From Cenococcum geophilum 1.58 (taxonomy: Eukaryota; Ascomycota; Dothideomycetes; Gloniales; Gloniaceae), in contig KV748294.1 in NCBI GenBank assembly GCA_001692895.1, forward strand, positions 114,984 through 178,983: a DNA stretch of 64,000 nucleotides, written 5' to 3'. Positions 1 through 12,261 of this stretch are shown piece by piece (within the stretch, counting starts at the first letter, position 1; each line of letters begins with the position of its first letter). The notes beneath the pieces were generated by a model, which did not search any database, was not told the origin of the DNA, and was given only the letters and a program-made list of their open reading frames with translations. The position numbers and the translations under genes were made by a program.

Positions 1-1446
1 TATCTTTTTAACCTAAAAGCCTAGTAGGAGTTACCTCCCTTCTAGACTCCTATTAATTTTTTAATCTTCCATAAAGTCTTCTACGGCTAGTAACTATTGT
101 ACTAGTTTAGCCTGCTCTAAGATTTCTCTCGCAGTCTCTACTATTAGTAAAGTGTTTTTCTTTATAATTAATGCAAAGAGGGTGGTATGCTTGCAAGGCC
201 TGCCGCTTATTAAGCAGGTAGGACAGCAGTGGTCTTTAGATACGATATGCAGCCGCACAATATCTACAGGCCTAGTAGAGCATCTGTCTCCTATATGGCC
301 AAATTTTGGCAGCTATTACACTGGCGTAGTAAGAGAGACTTTAAGGTATTTTTACTACCTTTAGTAGCGTACCTGCAATTAATATCTCTTTTTACTTGAG
401 GATTTCTTGTCTTTTTTCTTCGTTCTCTATAGTAAAAACTATAGAGCCCAAATCTGGTCTATGGAATCGTGTCTTTTACACTAAGATAAGATCCATCTAG
501 GTAGTCCTTATATCCTTATAGGATTAAAAGTCTCAATTCTTCTTTTAGAAGCTTAGAGCTTCCTTCTCCTAAGAAAGGTAGGGTAGGAACCCCATAGGTT
601 ATAATTTAAACCCAATAGTTCTAGTTTTTGTTCTCTTTAAAAGTAAAAGCAGTTATGCCAGATTCCTTATATTTAACTAGGAAATCTGCATTATACTCTT
701 CCGTAGTCGTAAGGAGAATATTTTGTTTTCCTTTAGTTCTAGCTATAGATGCTAAAACCCGTTTTCTACTTACAGTTTTAATGCAAATAGTGGTTAACTT
801 TGTTTCGTATAGAGAAGGTATCTAAAGGTTGGTCCTTTTGGTCTGTAATTAAGACTAGCTTTCCTTTCTTGTAGCTGCTTTTTTTACTTCTAGTAGAAGT
901 AGAAGGAGTAGGAAATGGTAGTGACGAGGAGGGTAGAGAGGACGAAGTAGGGAGGTCTTTTTTAGCCTCTCTCCGTAGGTTTTCTTTAGTAGGGGCTACC
1001 TCCTTACGGAGAGCTCTTACTTCTTCAACTAGTCCTTTTAGGACATCTTTTGTCTTTTCTTTTCCTTTTATAAAGGGATTTTCTCCTGCTAGGATACTAC
1101 GTGTATAGTCCTCTAGCTATTTAACTTGTTCCTTTTTATCTTCTTCTTCTTCTTCTTCTAGCCCTTTATAGGCCTGGATTAGGCTATCTAGAGCTTTTTA
1201 TAGGTGTTGTTCTGGAGAAAGGGGAGAGAAAGATATACTAGGTATNCCAGCCGTAAAAGTCATCAGTTTAGTTGTCTTTTTTGCAGGTTTTTGGTTTTCT
1301 TTTTCAGTAGAAAACTGAGGATGTCCTCTTTTTTCTCCTGTCCCAAATAGGCCAGGAGAAGGAGAAGGGCCAGAAAAGGTGAATGTAGACTTATTATCAC
1401 TTATTTCTATAGGAGGTTTCTTTTTAGGCCTACCGGGCCTTGGCAT
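1..1446 (-). pseudogene. LINE ORF1 (gag-like, zinc-knuckle) remnant, partial
   Basis: ORF1 of non-LTR elements encodes a nucleic-acid-binding protein that packages element RNA. The start codon is at 1446 and the first 82 codons are open, beginning with a basic GRPKKK stretch. Further on the frame is broken by RIP stops. The region encoding a CCHC knuckle lies at 280-323, but a one-base deletion relative to copy 2 shifts the frame inside it. Middle parts read as coiled, lysine/glutamate-rich sequence. The gene aligns along its whole visible length with 22546-24213. Assignment to the Tad1-type ORF1 group rests on this layout and on remembered family features; no reverse transcriptase is in the window to confirm it. 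Confidence 0.7.
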
Positions 1447-1842
1447 TGTGTCTCTTATAGGGGGGTTTTCCTAGTTTTTACTATCTTTATGCCCTTTCTC
1501 CTTACTAATCCTACTAGAAGATTTCTGGGGAGATTAGGCTAAGAGGTAGTAGGGAAACTAGCCCCTATTTTGTAGTTTTGGTATTAGTGGTATTGGTAGT
1601 AGTGGTAGTAGTTTTGGTGTTCCTGTCCGTGCCTCGCTTATAAGCTAGGGCCACCCTTAGAGAAATTTTTCTGTTGGGAGAAAGGGGGTAAAACGACAAA
1701 TAAATCCACCTCTAGCTCGCTAGGCAGTAGGAATTAGGTCTTAAAAGTTAGAAAATCGATTGTTTTTGATGGTAAGATGGGTATACGTAAGTTTTGGAGT
1801 GTGGCGCTACCTTTTAGTAAGGTTGTATGTGTGGTGAAGGTT
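1..1842 (-). mobile_element. Tad1-like LINE, copy 1 (5' part, cut by window edge)
   Basis: This stretch is the reverse complement of the LINE at 22162-24568. It runs from the same 5' end (AACCTTCACC on the minus strand, ending at 1842) through a 5' leader of about 400 bases into ORF1, and leaves the window at base 1. Beyond 1842 the sequence switches at once to a Gypsy protease, so the LINE inserted into Gypsy-A. Both LINE copies begin at the same base, which suggests full 5' ends rather than the usual random 5' truncation. The 3' end, ORF2 and target duplication are outside the window. One N lies at 1246. Confidence 0.8.
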
Positions 1843-2361
1843 GCACTAATAGATAGTGGAGTAACGCGGAATTATATATTACTAGTAGTAGTTAAAAAAA
1901 TAGGATTACCTTATAGGCAGAAGGAACAGCCTTACCTATTAGTTATAATTTTAGGAGATCTAATAACCTATAAAGGAGGGATTATTAATCTTAAAATAGG
2001 ACCTATTTAGATAACCATTAAAGGGAGACAAATTAAGATGTCTTTTAATATCCTACTATTAGGACGGGATAAGGCAGTATTAGGGATACCTTAGTTATAG
2101 GAATACAATCTAAAGATTAATTAGATTATAGGTTAGGTCGATATTAGGAATACTTAACGCTATAAGACGTAATAACAGACTAAGTTAGTATAGTACTAAG
2201 TTAAAGCAATATATAAAGAGACTAAGCAAGGCTTAAGTTATATACTAAAAAGATACTATAAGTATAGTAAGAAACTATAGAGTTTAAAAAGTAAAAAGTT
2301 AGTAGATTATATAGTATAGGACTATAAGATAGAGTTAAAACTAAGAATAAGTTTAAGGTTC
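1843..2361 (+). pseudogene. Gypsy-A aspartic protease fragment
   Basis: Directly after the LINE edge, codons from 1843 read ALIDSG followed by VTRNYI, the active-site motif of Ty3/Gypsy aspartic proteases (normally (I/V)DSGATxNFI). The frame stays open to about 2010, then carries RIP stops, with a second protease-like block near 2040-2095 (LLLGRDKAVLGIP). Downstream the sequence leads toward the reverse transcriptase but is interrupted at 2361 by Gypsy-B and resumes at 9278. The gag and 5' LTR should lie left of the window, beyond LINE copy 1. The 77-codon open frame at 1777-2010 is a chance fusion of LINE leader and protease, not a gene start. Confidence 0.8.
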
Positions 2362-2548
2362 TGTCACAGTGCTGCAATAAAGTAGACTAAATAACTACGT
2401 TATGGTATAAAGAGGGGAAGAAGGTGGAAAGGGGGTATTGTATACAAATAGTAGGGCCGGCCGCTAAGTCGCTAGTGGTGGGCTAGCTAATAGTAGGGAA
2501 TAGTATAAGATAGTATGAAACAGTATACGTCAGGTTAGTGCCGTAATA
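2362..2548 (-). repeat. Gypsy-B LTR (3' LTR in element orientation)
   Basis: 187 bp, beginning TGTCAC and ending GTAATA (originally GTGACA). By eye it differs from the other LTR at about 11 positions, every one a transition and none an indel, which is the expected RIP pattern. Confidence 0.93.
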
Positions 2549-2565
2549 GTACTCCTCTCCCCTAG
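2549..2565 (-). other. Gypsy-B polypurine tract
   Basis: On the minus strand this reads CTAGGGGAGAGGAGTAC immediately before the LTR. Such a tract primes plus-strand DNA synthesis, and it fixes the minus orientation of the element. Confidence 0.75.
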
Positions 2566-2889
2566 ATAGTTTGGTCCCCAAACTAAATAGATAACTTAAA
2601 AATAGGCAGTATACGGGGTTGCCTATTTTCTACCATAAAGATATTAGTTCCGCTTACCGCCCTTAACTAAGCTAATGGTGATTTTCTATACCAGGCATGG
2701 AAAATCCTAATTAGTTAGTTTAGTAAGTAAGGTCGGTAGAACTCCATACCGCCACCTAAATCGGTCCGTATGGCGTTTTTTAGTAAGAATTTAGCTAATT
2801 AGACAACTTTAACTGCCGGTTAAAGTTCTATAACATCTCAACCACTACAAATTTTAATGTGGTGGTCGGCCGTGACTTCGGCGTAACTT

Positions 2890-5800
2890 TTCCTTATCTC
2901 ATGCCCAGTCTAGGGGTCCTAGCTTTTTAGGGTGTTGCTTATAAAAGCGCTATATAGCTTATTTACAACCCTTTAGGTCTTCCTCTAGCTGCTAAGTTAT
3001 ATCCTTATAATATTTCCATTTAATCTTATAAGTTAGGCCCTAGGGGTCTTCGTTGTGTATATTAAGGATTTTCTTAAACTCCCATTTATCTTCTATATTG
3101 CCGTTATTATCTCTTTCTGCCACTCGTCCTTATATATTACGGCGCTCTACGGTATTAATATTTACTTAGCTAGGGATCTCTTTAGCAGCTTAGAGGCGGA
3201 CCTTAAATATATAAAAGGATTTGTTTACTCAGATGTAGTCCGGGAGGTCTACTATAACTACCCCTTAGTATACTGCGAGTACGGGGTACAGGCCGTCCTA
3301 TTTATCGTCCCATTTCTTCTTAGGTCTATTTATCTTTATATTTTCTAAGCTAACCATAACTATATTACCTTCGTAGAATAACGCGCTCTTATCCCTATGG
3401 GTATTAGTATTGTCTTTATAGCGTTACTATAAAATCCAGGCTAGGGCCTTAAGCTATATTAATATCCGCTTAAAGCGGTTGGCTATAGAGTCTATGCGGA
3501 AGAACTCCTTCTTTACTTATACTGATAGTGTTAGTAGATAGGGGCTAGTAGGCTTAATTCCGAGGTAAGGGTTAAAGCTATAGTTTACAAAAAACGGGGA
3601 GATGCCTATATTCTTATTAACTTAGTTATTTATAATAAACTTGGCGAGCGGTAGGTAGTTAACCTAATTATCCTATATAAAGCTAATAAAAGCACAAAGG
3701 TATTTATTTACGGCGGCGTTAATAATTTCGGTTTAGCCGTCCGTTTTTAGGTGCTAGGCTAAGCTTAGTTGTAAGGTTGTCTTAAGGCGTTTACTTAGTT
3801 ATTGCTAGAAGTTGCTAACAAATTATATACCGTAATTGGAGATAATTGTGCTTGGTGCACCGTAGAGCTTATATACGTTATTAATAAAGCTATTAACTAA
3901 CTTCTTTATTAAGAGTCCTATTACTAGAATAAGGTATTATATTTTAGTTAGGCGGTCTATAATAATAAGGATATATTTATATACCTTGCCGTAGCGTTAG
4001 TATACTAGTAGCGTTATAATATAGTTAATCGAGATATNGGTTTATAGGCGGGTGGGTAATTCTAGTAGCTTTAGGAAACCAGGCGGGGTAGAATAGGGGG
4101 TTTTAGTGTAAAAGTATAGGGCATAGTTTTTAACGAAGGTAGCCGTGAACTGGGAGATTCCTGGCTACTAGTATATTTAGTTTAAGAGGTTAAGAGTCTT
4201 AACCCAGCTAGGGTAACTAGCGGGGCCGCTACTATAAGAGCAATAGGTAACTTCTAGGCGGAGGTCTAGGGCGTTAGGGATAAAGAGACGTTAGCGGAAG
4301 TAGATCTATCCGTCAATAATACTGCATTCTAATTTATCGTAATAAAGTAATTTCCTAATTTTCTTTGGCTAATGGCGAGCTTTCCAATTATATAGGGCTG
4401 CCACTATATCTCTTACGAGTTCGTTCTCCTAGTATTTTAGCCAGATTAACTCGTCTAGTGACTTTTCGGCTATTTTGGGGTCTAGAGCGGCTATAAACTC
4501 CGCGTTATTAGAGTTACGGGACTTATATAGTAATTCTTTTAAGATTATAGGGTTAACTTTCTAGGGCGGTATAACGACTTAGGCTCGGTAGCGGAGGCGT
4601 TTATTATTAGCGTTCTTAGGCCTTATTTCTAGTAGCCGGCTTAAGGTATTAGGGAGCGTAGCTTTGCTACCGGGTCTATATATAATTATAAAGTTAAACT
4701 ATAAAAGGAACTCTGCCTACTAGACTTGGCGCTAGTTTAGCTACTTAGTAGTTATAAATGTCTATAGGTTCTTATAGTCGGTAATAATTTTAAACGGCTC
4801 CTTAGTCCCTTATAGCTTAGGACGCTATTTCTCTAAAGCCTTAATAATAGCTAGGAGTTCTTTATTATAGATCTTATAGTTATATTTTAGCGCGGAGTAC
4901 TTTACGGAGAAGAATGTAACCAGTCTTAATTTTCCGTTGTTGTTATACTAGGAAAGGACTCCGCCGGAAGCCTAATTTAATACGTCTGTTTTTACCACTA
5001 TTTTCTTTATATAGTTATAGTATGCTAATACTGGTGCTGAAGTAAAGGCTCCCTTAAGGGCTTTAAACAATTTGGCTTGTTCTGGTCCCTATAGCCATCC
5101 GATATCCTTCTTTAGAAGTTTTATTATAGGTATAGCGATGGCAGAGTAGCCTTAGATAAATTGTTGGTAGAAGTTCGCGAAGCTAAGAAATTATTATAGT
5201 TCTTTAATTGATGTTGGGTCCTTCCATTTCTATAAGGCCTGTATCTTCTTAGGGTCTATAGTTATGCTATTAGTTAAGATAATTAAGCTAAGGTATTTTG
5301 TTTTAGTAGAGTAGAACTTAGACTTATTAATATTAATCTAAAGTCTAGCATTGCCGAGTCTTTAGATGACTTCATTTATATACTTAATATGCTTGGCGCG
5401 TGTTTTAGAAAAGACAAGGACGTTATTAAGGTAGGTAGTGCAGTAGTCGTTAAGGGCGTTGTGTAGAATATAGTTAATATAGTTTTAGAACGTAGCGGGT
5501 GCGTTATAGAGGCTAAATAGTATAATTAGCATCTTATAGAGTCCGAACTGGGTAATAAATACTATAAGCTATTTATAGCCCTCCATAATCCAGATCCGGT
5601 TAAACGCAGCAATTATATTAAGTTTAGTAAAGTACTTAGCGCTATAAAGTGCGTCAAGTGTCTTGTGGATTAGTAGTAGTGGGTATTAATTCTTAATAGT
5701 AACTGTGTTTAGGCCTTAGTAGTTATAATATATTTATATACCGCCGCTAGGCTTAGCAGTAAGGAGGAGTAGTGTGGTAGCTAGTAAGGTCAATTCGTGA

Positions 5801-7000
5801 ATAAAACCCTTATCTAGTATCTTATCAATCCACTTCTTTATACACCTAAGTTTAGCAGGTAAGAGTGGTCTATTTTTATAGTATAGGGCCTAGTTTCCGG
5901 GGGTAATCTTAATTTTATAATCCTATGGTCGGTAAGGGGGCAGCTTATCTACATTCTTAGGGAGAAAGTACTTAATATATTTACTAAACTCCTTTAGTAG
6001 GTATTATAGAATGTCTTTACGGGTTAATCCTGGTTTGCCTTTTAGGAATTTTTTAACATTAATGTTAACTATCTTCCGACGTAAAAGCTTAGGTTTGGTT
6101 TTTAGATTTGTCTTAAGGAAGTTGTAGAAATAAGGGGGGAGCGCTTTATAGGCTTCCTTTATTATATAGTCGCCTTCTACCAGCCAGCAGAAAGACCTTT
6201 TTAATAAGTTTGGTACTTCTATTAGGCCTATAGGCAGCTCTTTAAGCAGCTATCGGTGCTTATTTTATTTAACTAGTTCTATTAGCTCCGCTATATAGAT
6301 CCTTATTACCTTTACGTCTTTTTATTTATAGAACTGGGTAAAATTAATAGTATAGGTGCATTTAATATCGTCTAGGTTGGGGCGTATCTGGCTCTCTGGT
6401 GCTACGGCTGGGCTAGTATAGCTTAGTCGGCCCAAGGGGGCGGAAACGAGGCGGTGGCCCTATACGGTACGCGCGGGAGATAGGTGTAAGGTTAGGCGTT
6501 GTGGTGGCGCGGTTTCTATTATCTAGGTCTTAGTAGTTCTATAGCTAGTCCTTACTATAACGTAAGCTATAGTATGCGTATATAGTATATGGCTTAGTTC
6601 TAGGTGTTGGGCTAGGCGGCTAGGGTTTAAATAGTGCCTAGGTTAGGGTTAGTTTCTTAATAGTAGCGGCGTAAAGCAGACCTTCTTTCTTAGTCTCGGT
6701 AGGGCTGGCTAGCCTATTATTTTGGTCTTAAGTACTAGGTTAGTCCAGTCTTCTACTATCTCGTTTCTTTATAGCTATATAGGCTCCCCTTTATTAGAAA
6801 CGTCTTTTACTATTAAGGCTTTATATATAGTTCTAGGCACTAGGCTTAGTAGTACTAAGTGTCCACATAGGGCGTCCCTACTAACGTCGGCTATTCCCCA
6901 CAGGAGGTAGTGCCTAGAGTAGTAGTCTAAGTTAAAGCAGATCTTAAGTTTCCTAAAGCTGGGACGGGGCTCGTGCTTCTAAAGCCAGGGCATACTTAGG
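2890..7000 (-). pseudogene. Gypsy-B pol remnant (protease-RT-RNase H-integrase-chromodomain)
   Basis: Reading the minus strand, the reverse transcriptase is clearest at about 5415-5630: an NIIAAFNR block followed by the catalytic YxDD box, now YLNN near 5421-5450 because of RIP. Integrase core follows at about 3780-3970 (YRLTK, then NNVYKLYGAPS and an IISN-type block where IISD is usual). A C-terminal chromodomain at about 2925-3057 reads GLTYKIKWKYYKD followed by an LEEDLKGCK block, the HP1-like fold that steers chromoviruses to heterochromatin. RNase H should lie around 4680-5000 and protease around 6500-7000; I place those by spacing rather than by motif. Many TAG/TAA stops are in frame, so it is non-functional. 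Open frames on the opposite strand (3055-3348, 6722-6910) are shadows. Confidence 0.85.
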
Positions 7001-7171
7001 ATAATTAGGGTAGTAGGCGAGAGTTTAGTAATAAAAAAGAGCATAGCTTTAGTATAGAGGCTAATTAATATTTAGGCGGTAAAGTAGTCCGTAATAAGCG
7101 AAGTTGGGATACTATCTGCGAGGCGCAGTGGCCTAGGTGCTAGCAGCTTCTTAGTTATAACGTTATACTTT

Positions 7172-7235
7172 NTTANAATAGACTCTNCGTNNGTAAATGC
7201 TATTNNAGTACTACNNGAGTNTACTAGGCTTACNN
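7172..7235. other. Cluster of ambiguous bases
   Basis: About a dozen N positions are scattered singly or in pairs inside Gypsy-B rather than forming one gap. This looks like unresolved consensus between repeat copies rather than a scaffold gap. Confidence 0.8.
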
Positions 7236-7249
7236 TATTAATATAAACT

Positions 7250-9060
7250 TAGGGGTATAGGTTACGTAATAAGGAGAGTTGGGTTTAAATAAGGATTAAT
7301 TTCTTGTTACTATTTGCTAATCTAAGATTAAGTGGTAGTTTATTAATAGAAAAGACTAATTAATCTAGTAATAGGGACCTAATCTTCTCGTCTTCCTCCT
7401 TATATGGTTTAGACCCTTAGGCGCGACTTAGTTTAAGGGTTTACCTTTTAATAACTGGGGTATAAGGCTGTCTTGGCGGGGCGGTCTAGTGTCCGTCTGG
7501 CTGGTAGTGTCTGTCTTTATTTTAGTTAGGGTATAGGAAAATAATACCTCGCTAACGACGTGGCTATATTTATATTCGCTAGCGCGAAGTCGCTAATACT
7601 AGGCGTTGTTAACGGGTTAGGCTCCTATATAGGGCATAGTTTAGAGTAACTAAGCCGTAGGGTTAAAGGGGGGGGGGTTATCCGCCGCGGCTATAATAGG
7701 CTCTATAGTCGCCGCGTCTATAATAGACTCTACAATTGCCGCGTCCGCGGTTATTTATTTGCGTTATTTAATAGGGTGGCATTAGGACTAGGTTTACTAT
7801 CTTAGTAGGGTTATAGGTATCCTTTTAGTGGCCGGGTAGGCTATAGGCAAGGCATAGTCTATTATTAATGCGGTGCTTACGCTCCGTGTCTAAGATTCTA
7901 TTAAGGTCTATAGGTTCTTTAGTTACTGCTAGGGTTAGGGTTAATATAGGGGTAGGGGCTTGGGTAGGTAGGTAGTGGTTAGCGTTCTTTTTAAGGTTAG
8001 CTTAGTGTGTATAGTTTACAAGGTTCTTAGTAAATATATCTATCTACTTACTCTAACCTGTATAGTCGCTGTTATTAATTTTATAGGCTAGTCTAAGTAC
8101 CAGCTCTTCTATCTTTGGAGAGATAAACTTTTAGAGTAGGTCTACCTTCTATTCGTCTGTCTTCTTGGCGCGGACTATTAGCTTATTAAGCTCTCCCTTC
8201 TAGGACTAGTAATTACGCTCGCCTTAGGGGAAATAGTTAAGCTTATTCTTTATAACCTAGGTTATATTAAGGACCTTATAGTGGGCAGTAAGGTCTTTAA
8301 GCATATCTTCCTTGGTAGGCCATTTCCACGCAGATATATTATTTAGGTTCTTGTGTATAAGCTCTAGGCCCTACTTAATAAACTTATAGGCCTTATCCTC
8401 TAGTATATTTGAGATGTAAAGGATCTGGGACTAAACTGTGTTAAAGTAGTCCTAGTCCCGGTTAAAGACTCCCTTAATCTTAATATACTAGGTTTTAAAA
8501 TTAGCTTATCATTCTAGTAGGGTGCCTTTTCCGCTAAATATTGGCGGGTCTTTAGATCTCCGTTTTTTCTGCTGGGTTACTACTATTATTATAGGGGTTA
8601 ATTGTTTTAGAACGGTAATAGTCTCTGCCTAGGAGTTAATAGTTCCTATTTAGGAAGCGATAAGGGCACTAAGGTTTTCGTTAGCTTTCTTATTGGCGGT
8701 GTTTATATTATATATATACTGTAGTCCTACTTTAATGTTATTAAGGAACTTATTGGTATAGTTAATAAGGGTAAGGTAAGCTTTGCTGGGCTTAAAAGTC
8801 TTAGGGTACGGTGGGGAGCGGCGGATTGTCCACGCGATATTGGGGTATATCTCTATAAATAGGTCTGCGAAAACATCGCGGGGGTTCTAGGTTTCGGCCA
8901 TTTTGGCGTCGTTAGTGTCGCCTATCTAGGCGCTAGGTAAAAACTAAGGATTGTTCTAGGACTGTACTGGGGACGTATTAGTTTTAGTAGAGGCGCGTGT
9001 AGGTCGCAATTACTTTAGGGTGGAGGTTAATTGGCTAGGGTACGGGGAATCAGTAATCGC
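7250..9060 (-). pseudogene. Gypsy-B gag region
   Basis: This part lies between the 5' LTR (9091-9277) and pol, where gag belongs. Minus-strand frames are rich in lysine, glutamate and tryptophan/stop-converted codons, consistent with a capsid protein, but I do not see a clean zinc knuckle. A GC-richer block with short repeats lies around 7660-7750, including a run of nine Gs. The call rests on position within a clearly delimited element; no catalytic motif is expected in gag. The first codon cannot be fixed because of stops. Confidence 0.6.
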
Positions 9061-9090
9061 GACGGGGCGTAAATTAAAGATACCACAAAC

Positions 9091-9277
9091 TGTCACAGTG
9101 CTGCAATAAAGTAGACTAAATAACTACGTTGTGGTATAAAGAGGGGAAGAAGGTGGAAAGGGGGTATTGTATATAAATAGTAGGGCTGGCCGCCAAGTCG
9201 CTAGTGGTGGGCTAGCTAATAGTAGGGAATAGTACAAGACAGTATAAAACAGTATGCGTTAGGTCAGTGCCGTGATA
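9091..9277 (-). repeat. Gypsy-B LTR (5' LTR in element orientation)
   Basis: 187 bp, partner of 2362-2548; begins TGTCAC and ends GTGATA. It is followed by the target duplication GGTTC (9278-9282), after which Gypsy-A resumes. Confidence 0.93.
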
Positions 9278-9905
9278 GGTTCTTTTTAACCTATAAGCTT
9301 ATATAAGAGGAGTTAAGAGCACTTAAAGAGTTTATTTAGGAGAACTTATAAAAGGGATATATTAAACCATTATAGTTATTAGTAGGATATTTAGTATTAT
9401 TTGTACTAAAGAAGAACGGAAAACTTAGGCTATATATTAACTATAGACAGTTAAATAGCATTACTAAAAAGGATAGGTATCCTTTACCCTTAATTAGCAA
9501 AATCTAAGATTAGATAGGTAATATGTAAATCTTTATAAAGATAGATCTAAGATAGGCGAACTATTAGATTAGAATTAAGGAAGGTAATAAATAAAAGGCA
9601 GCCTTTAGATTAAAGGAAGGACTATATAAACTATTAGTTATATAATTTAGATTAACAAATGCACTAGTAATATTCCAGAAACGAATTAATAGTGTGTTAG
9701 GAGAACACCTTAATAAGTTTATTATAGTATACCTTAATATTATTATTATCTACTTAATAATTAAGGAAGAATACGGGAAATATATTAAATAGGTTTTAAA
9801 GAGACTATAAGAAGAATAAATGCTAGTAGTAATTAAGAAATGCGAGTTTTTTACTAGAAAGACCGATTTTGTTAGATTTATTATTAAACTAGGTTATATT
9901 AGTAT
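9278..9905 (+). pseudogene. Gypsy-A reverse transcriptase fragment
   Basis: The plus frame reads as a Ty3/Gypsy reverse transcriptase in the correct order: a GYIKP block, [32 protein letters not shown], a KIDLR block, an AAFRLKEGLYK block, then RLTNALVIFQKRIN and the catalytic box near 9727-9750, now YLNI instead of YLDD. The fragment ends at a KCEFF block and ISI at 9905, where Copia-C is inserted. The matching continuation (TDLKKIKAIV) starts at 18616. RIP stops occur throughout. Its left part is 1843-2361, so three pieces belong to one original pol gene. Confidence 0.9.
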
Positions 9906-10122
9906 TGTCGGTATTACCTAGGGGGTACTGCAATTGCAATATAAGGTAACTGGTTCTTGGTTTATTCGTGTCTTTCTTTTATCTACTTAAGGAGAGAGAA
10001 AGGGGTAGTAAAGGTCGGGCTATCTATCGGGCCGTAGGTAGTTAGGTGACCTACGCTACGCCATACAGCCCCTACCGCATACGCTCTACGTCAGATATTT
10101 ATAACCTCTATTTATATAGACA
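9906..10122 (-). repeat. Copia-C LTR (3' in element orientation)
   Basis: 217 bp, TGTCGG...AGACA. Matches 18394-18610 with scattered transitions only. Confidence 0.92.
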
Positions 10123-10205
10123 CTGGCAACATTTATAAAAAGGAAAGAAGGTAAGAAAGTATAAAGGAGAAGTATATAGGTCAACGGGTGCTCGGGGCAG
10201 TAATC

Positions 10206-10303
10206 GCGGATATTTTGGGTATTGCGAATATTACGGATATTGCAGACGTTACGGATATCGTTATGGATATTGCGGATATTGTAAACATTGCGGATATTGC
10301 GGT
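10206..10303 (-). repeat. 9-bp tandem repeat (GCGGATATT-like)
   Basis: About ten degenerate copies of GCGGATATT lie between the gag end and the 3' LTR of Copia-C. A 9-bp period keeps frame, so it may once have been a low-complexity coding tail, but no stop-free frame proves this. Confidence 0.75.
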
Positions 10304-10369
10304 GGAAACAGGTAGGCGCGTATAAGGTATTACTAAGGTGTCCATAGAAGAAAACAGGTAAAAGGGCTA

Positions 10370-12150
10370 AGTCCTATCCGTTATCATTAAAATAACAGTT
10401 AAGGAAGTCAATATCAACAGTAAGGTTAGGAGGGTTATTATTATAGAGGTAGGTGGCGCTCTTACCCTTATCATTGCTACTCCTATTACCATTATCACCG
10501 CGTCTTACTATACTGGGTTTAGTACCACTAGGTTCTACGCTACCAGTAAGGCTATAGGCAAAGGCGTCGTTATTTATAAACGTAACTATATTCTTAGCGG
10601 TTTCAATTAGTATTGGTCCGTTTAAAGTCATAAAGTGCTTAATACCGTAGTCGTTATAGAAGAAGTTGCTACTAGGAGTTAATATATTAAGTACTATAGC
10701 CGTTATATCCTTATTAAAATCGTCGTCAATATTATTATCCGCAAGGTACTAGTAAACACATCTCTTAAATCCTTCTCTTGCTTTATTACATTCTTCTTTA
10801 GTATACTTAGTTAACTAACGGTCTCCTTTCTTACACACGAAGCACGTCCTAGTATTATTACCGTAACGATTATTTAATAAACTTAGTCGGGATATTAGTT
10901 GGTAGTAGTAACGGTTAGTAAAAAACACGTCCGTAGGCTATTCTATAGGCTATAAAAACATATTAGTAGGTTATCCTATAGTACCATTAATCTTCTTATA
11001 AGTAACAATTAATAATCGTAGGCTGTTTATAAGGCTAGTAAGTGTAGTAGGTGGGTTCAAGCAAGCTACCTAGTAAGTAGCGACGTCTTAATAAGCGACA
11101 ATGAGCTTATTATATAGGAAATCGTCGTTGTGGAGGTTAGCGTCAAAACCATGCTATAAATGACGGAGGTCGTTAAGCAGTAGCTGTAGGCAGTCCTCTA
11201 TAGACTTGCCCTCGCTCTTTATTATTACTGTCTTAAAAGTTATAGCGTTCCACTTTATTAGAACTCCACGCTTATATTCTAATCCTTTAAAGTAGTTGCG
11301 TATAGTGTTACAGATACTATTAAAGGTAGTATAGGTTACCTTATTCTTATAGTAGAAGTTAAGAGTAATACCACGTAGCATTATTAGAAAGCCTTTAATC
11401 TTTGCCTTTTATGGTATACCAACTCTATTATAAAGGTTGTTAAAAATTATAAGCTTACGGTTAAAGTTATTATCCTCTCCGCTATATTTACTTTCCTCTA
11501 TATATATCTTTACCAGGGTTACTAAGTCTCTGCCGTAGTTAATAGTGGCTATAACTTTTGTAAAAGGAGCTATGGCGTTTATAGGAGAAGCTATAACGTT
11601 TGTAGAGAGAGCCGTAGCGTTCGTAGGGGGAGCCGTAACGTTCGTTAGGGGAGCCGTGACGTTCATAGGTAAGGAGGGCTTGGCTGTAGGGAGGTTATTT
11701 AAAATAGCTAGGGTTAGGGTAAGTAACGTTAAGGGGGTTAATAAACGTAATTTAAGACGGCGGTTAATAACGTACAAATTAAAGGGTCCTTTATTATTAA
11801 TGTATAGCTTAATTTCTTTATCTAACTATTCTATAGGGTTGTCCTCGTAGGCAACGTTATATAGTGCTTATAGTACTAACTTACTCTTTTTATTAAAGAC
11901 CCATACTCTATTACGTCGGAGTAGTTATTTAAGTTCCTTAATTACGGACCTATAAGCGTCCTTAAATGTCTATACCTCGAAATTATTAAAGTCCTCTTAG
12001 TATAATTCCTATAAGCTTTTATCCTTAAAGTTACGCTTAGTATACTTATTAATTTTAAAGTCAATATAGTTAGTAATGTCTTTTACGGTAGTCTTATTGG
12101 TTAGGGTAATCCTATTGCCCCAGCCTAGGCGTTAGATTCCTGTGTCGGAT
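10370..12150 (-). pseudogene. Copia-C gag remnant
   Basis: Copia gag forms the virus-like particle that packages element RNA. Three surviving open pieces on the minus strand follow in order. The first (11409-11777) has an alanine/threonine/proline repeat and ends LVKIYIEESKYSGEDNNF. The second (11154-11381) holds LNFYYKNKVTYTTF, a KWNAITFKTVI block and CLQLLLNDLRHL. The third (10374-10631) lies just after a zinc-knuckle block CFVCKKGDR near 10830-10860. This order and these motifs match fungal Ty1/Copia gag proteins. The upstream limit near 12150 is approximate. RIP stops separate the pieces. The 101-codon open frame on the plus strand at 11545-11850 is antisense to it. Confidence 0.78.
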
Positions 12151-12261
12151 ATAATTAACTAGTATAAATCGTAGTGTAGGTTGTAGTGTAGGTAGGGGTA
12201 TAAGTAGGGGTACTGCTGACGCTGCTAGGTGTACTGGCGCTTAGTAAAGAGGTCATACTAG

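Larger units (their letters stand above)
2362..9277 (-). mobile_element. Gypsy-B: complete LTR retrotransposon, nested in Gypsy-A
   Basis: Two 187-bp LTRs (2362-2548 and 9091-9277) bound a 6.9-kb element. The 5-bp target duplication GGTTC is present at 2357-2361 and 9278-9282, so this is one intact insertion. A polypurine tract next to the left LTR and all coding remnants show that transcription ran on the minus strand. Order from the right: gag, protease region, reverse transcriptase, RNase H, integrase, chromodomain. This is the order of Ty3/Gypsy chromoviruses. All reading frames are destroyed by RIP. Ambiguous bases cluster at 7172-7235 and there is one at 4038. Confidence 0.93.

Noticed and set aside
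1777-2010. 77-codon open frame
   Set aside because: It is a chance fusion: codons 1-22 come from the LINE 5' leader read backwards, the rest from the Gypsy-A protease.
3055-3348. 97-codon open frame on the plus strand
   Set aside because: Antisense to the Gypsy-B integrase; RIP creates stops unevenly on the two strands, which opens shadows.
11545-11850. 101-codon open frame with a repeated pattern
   Set aside because: It mirrors the repeat-bearing part of the Copia-C gag on the other strand.
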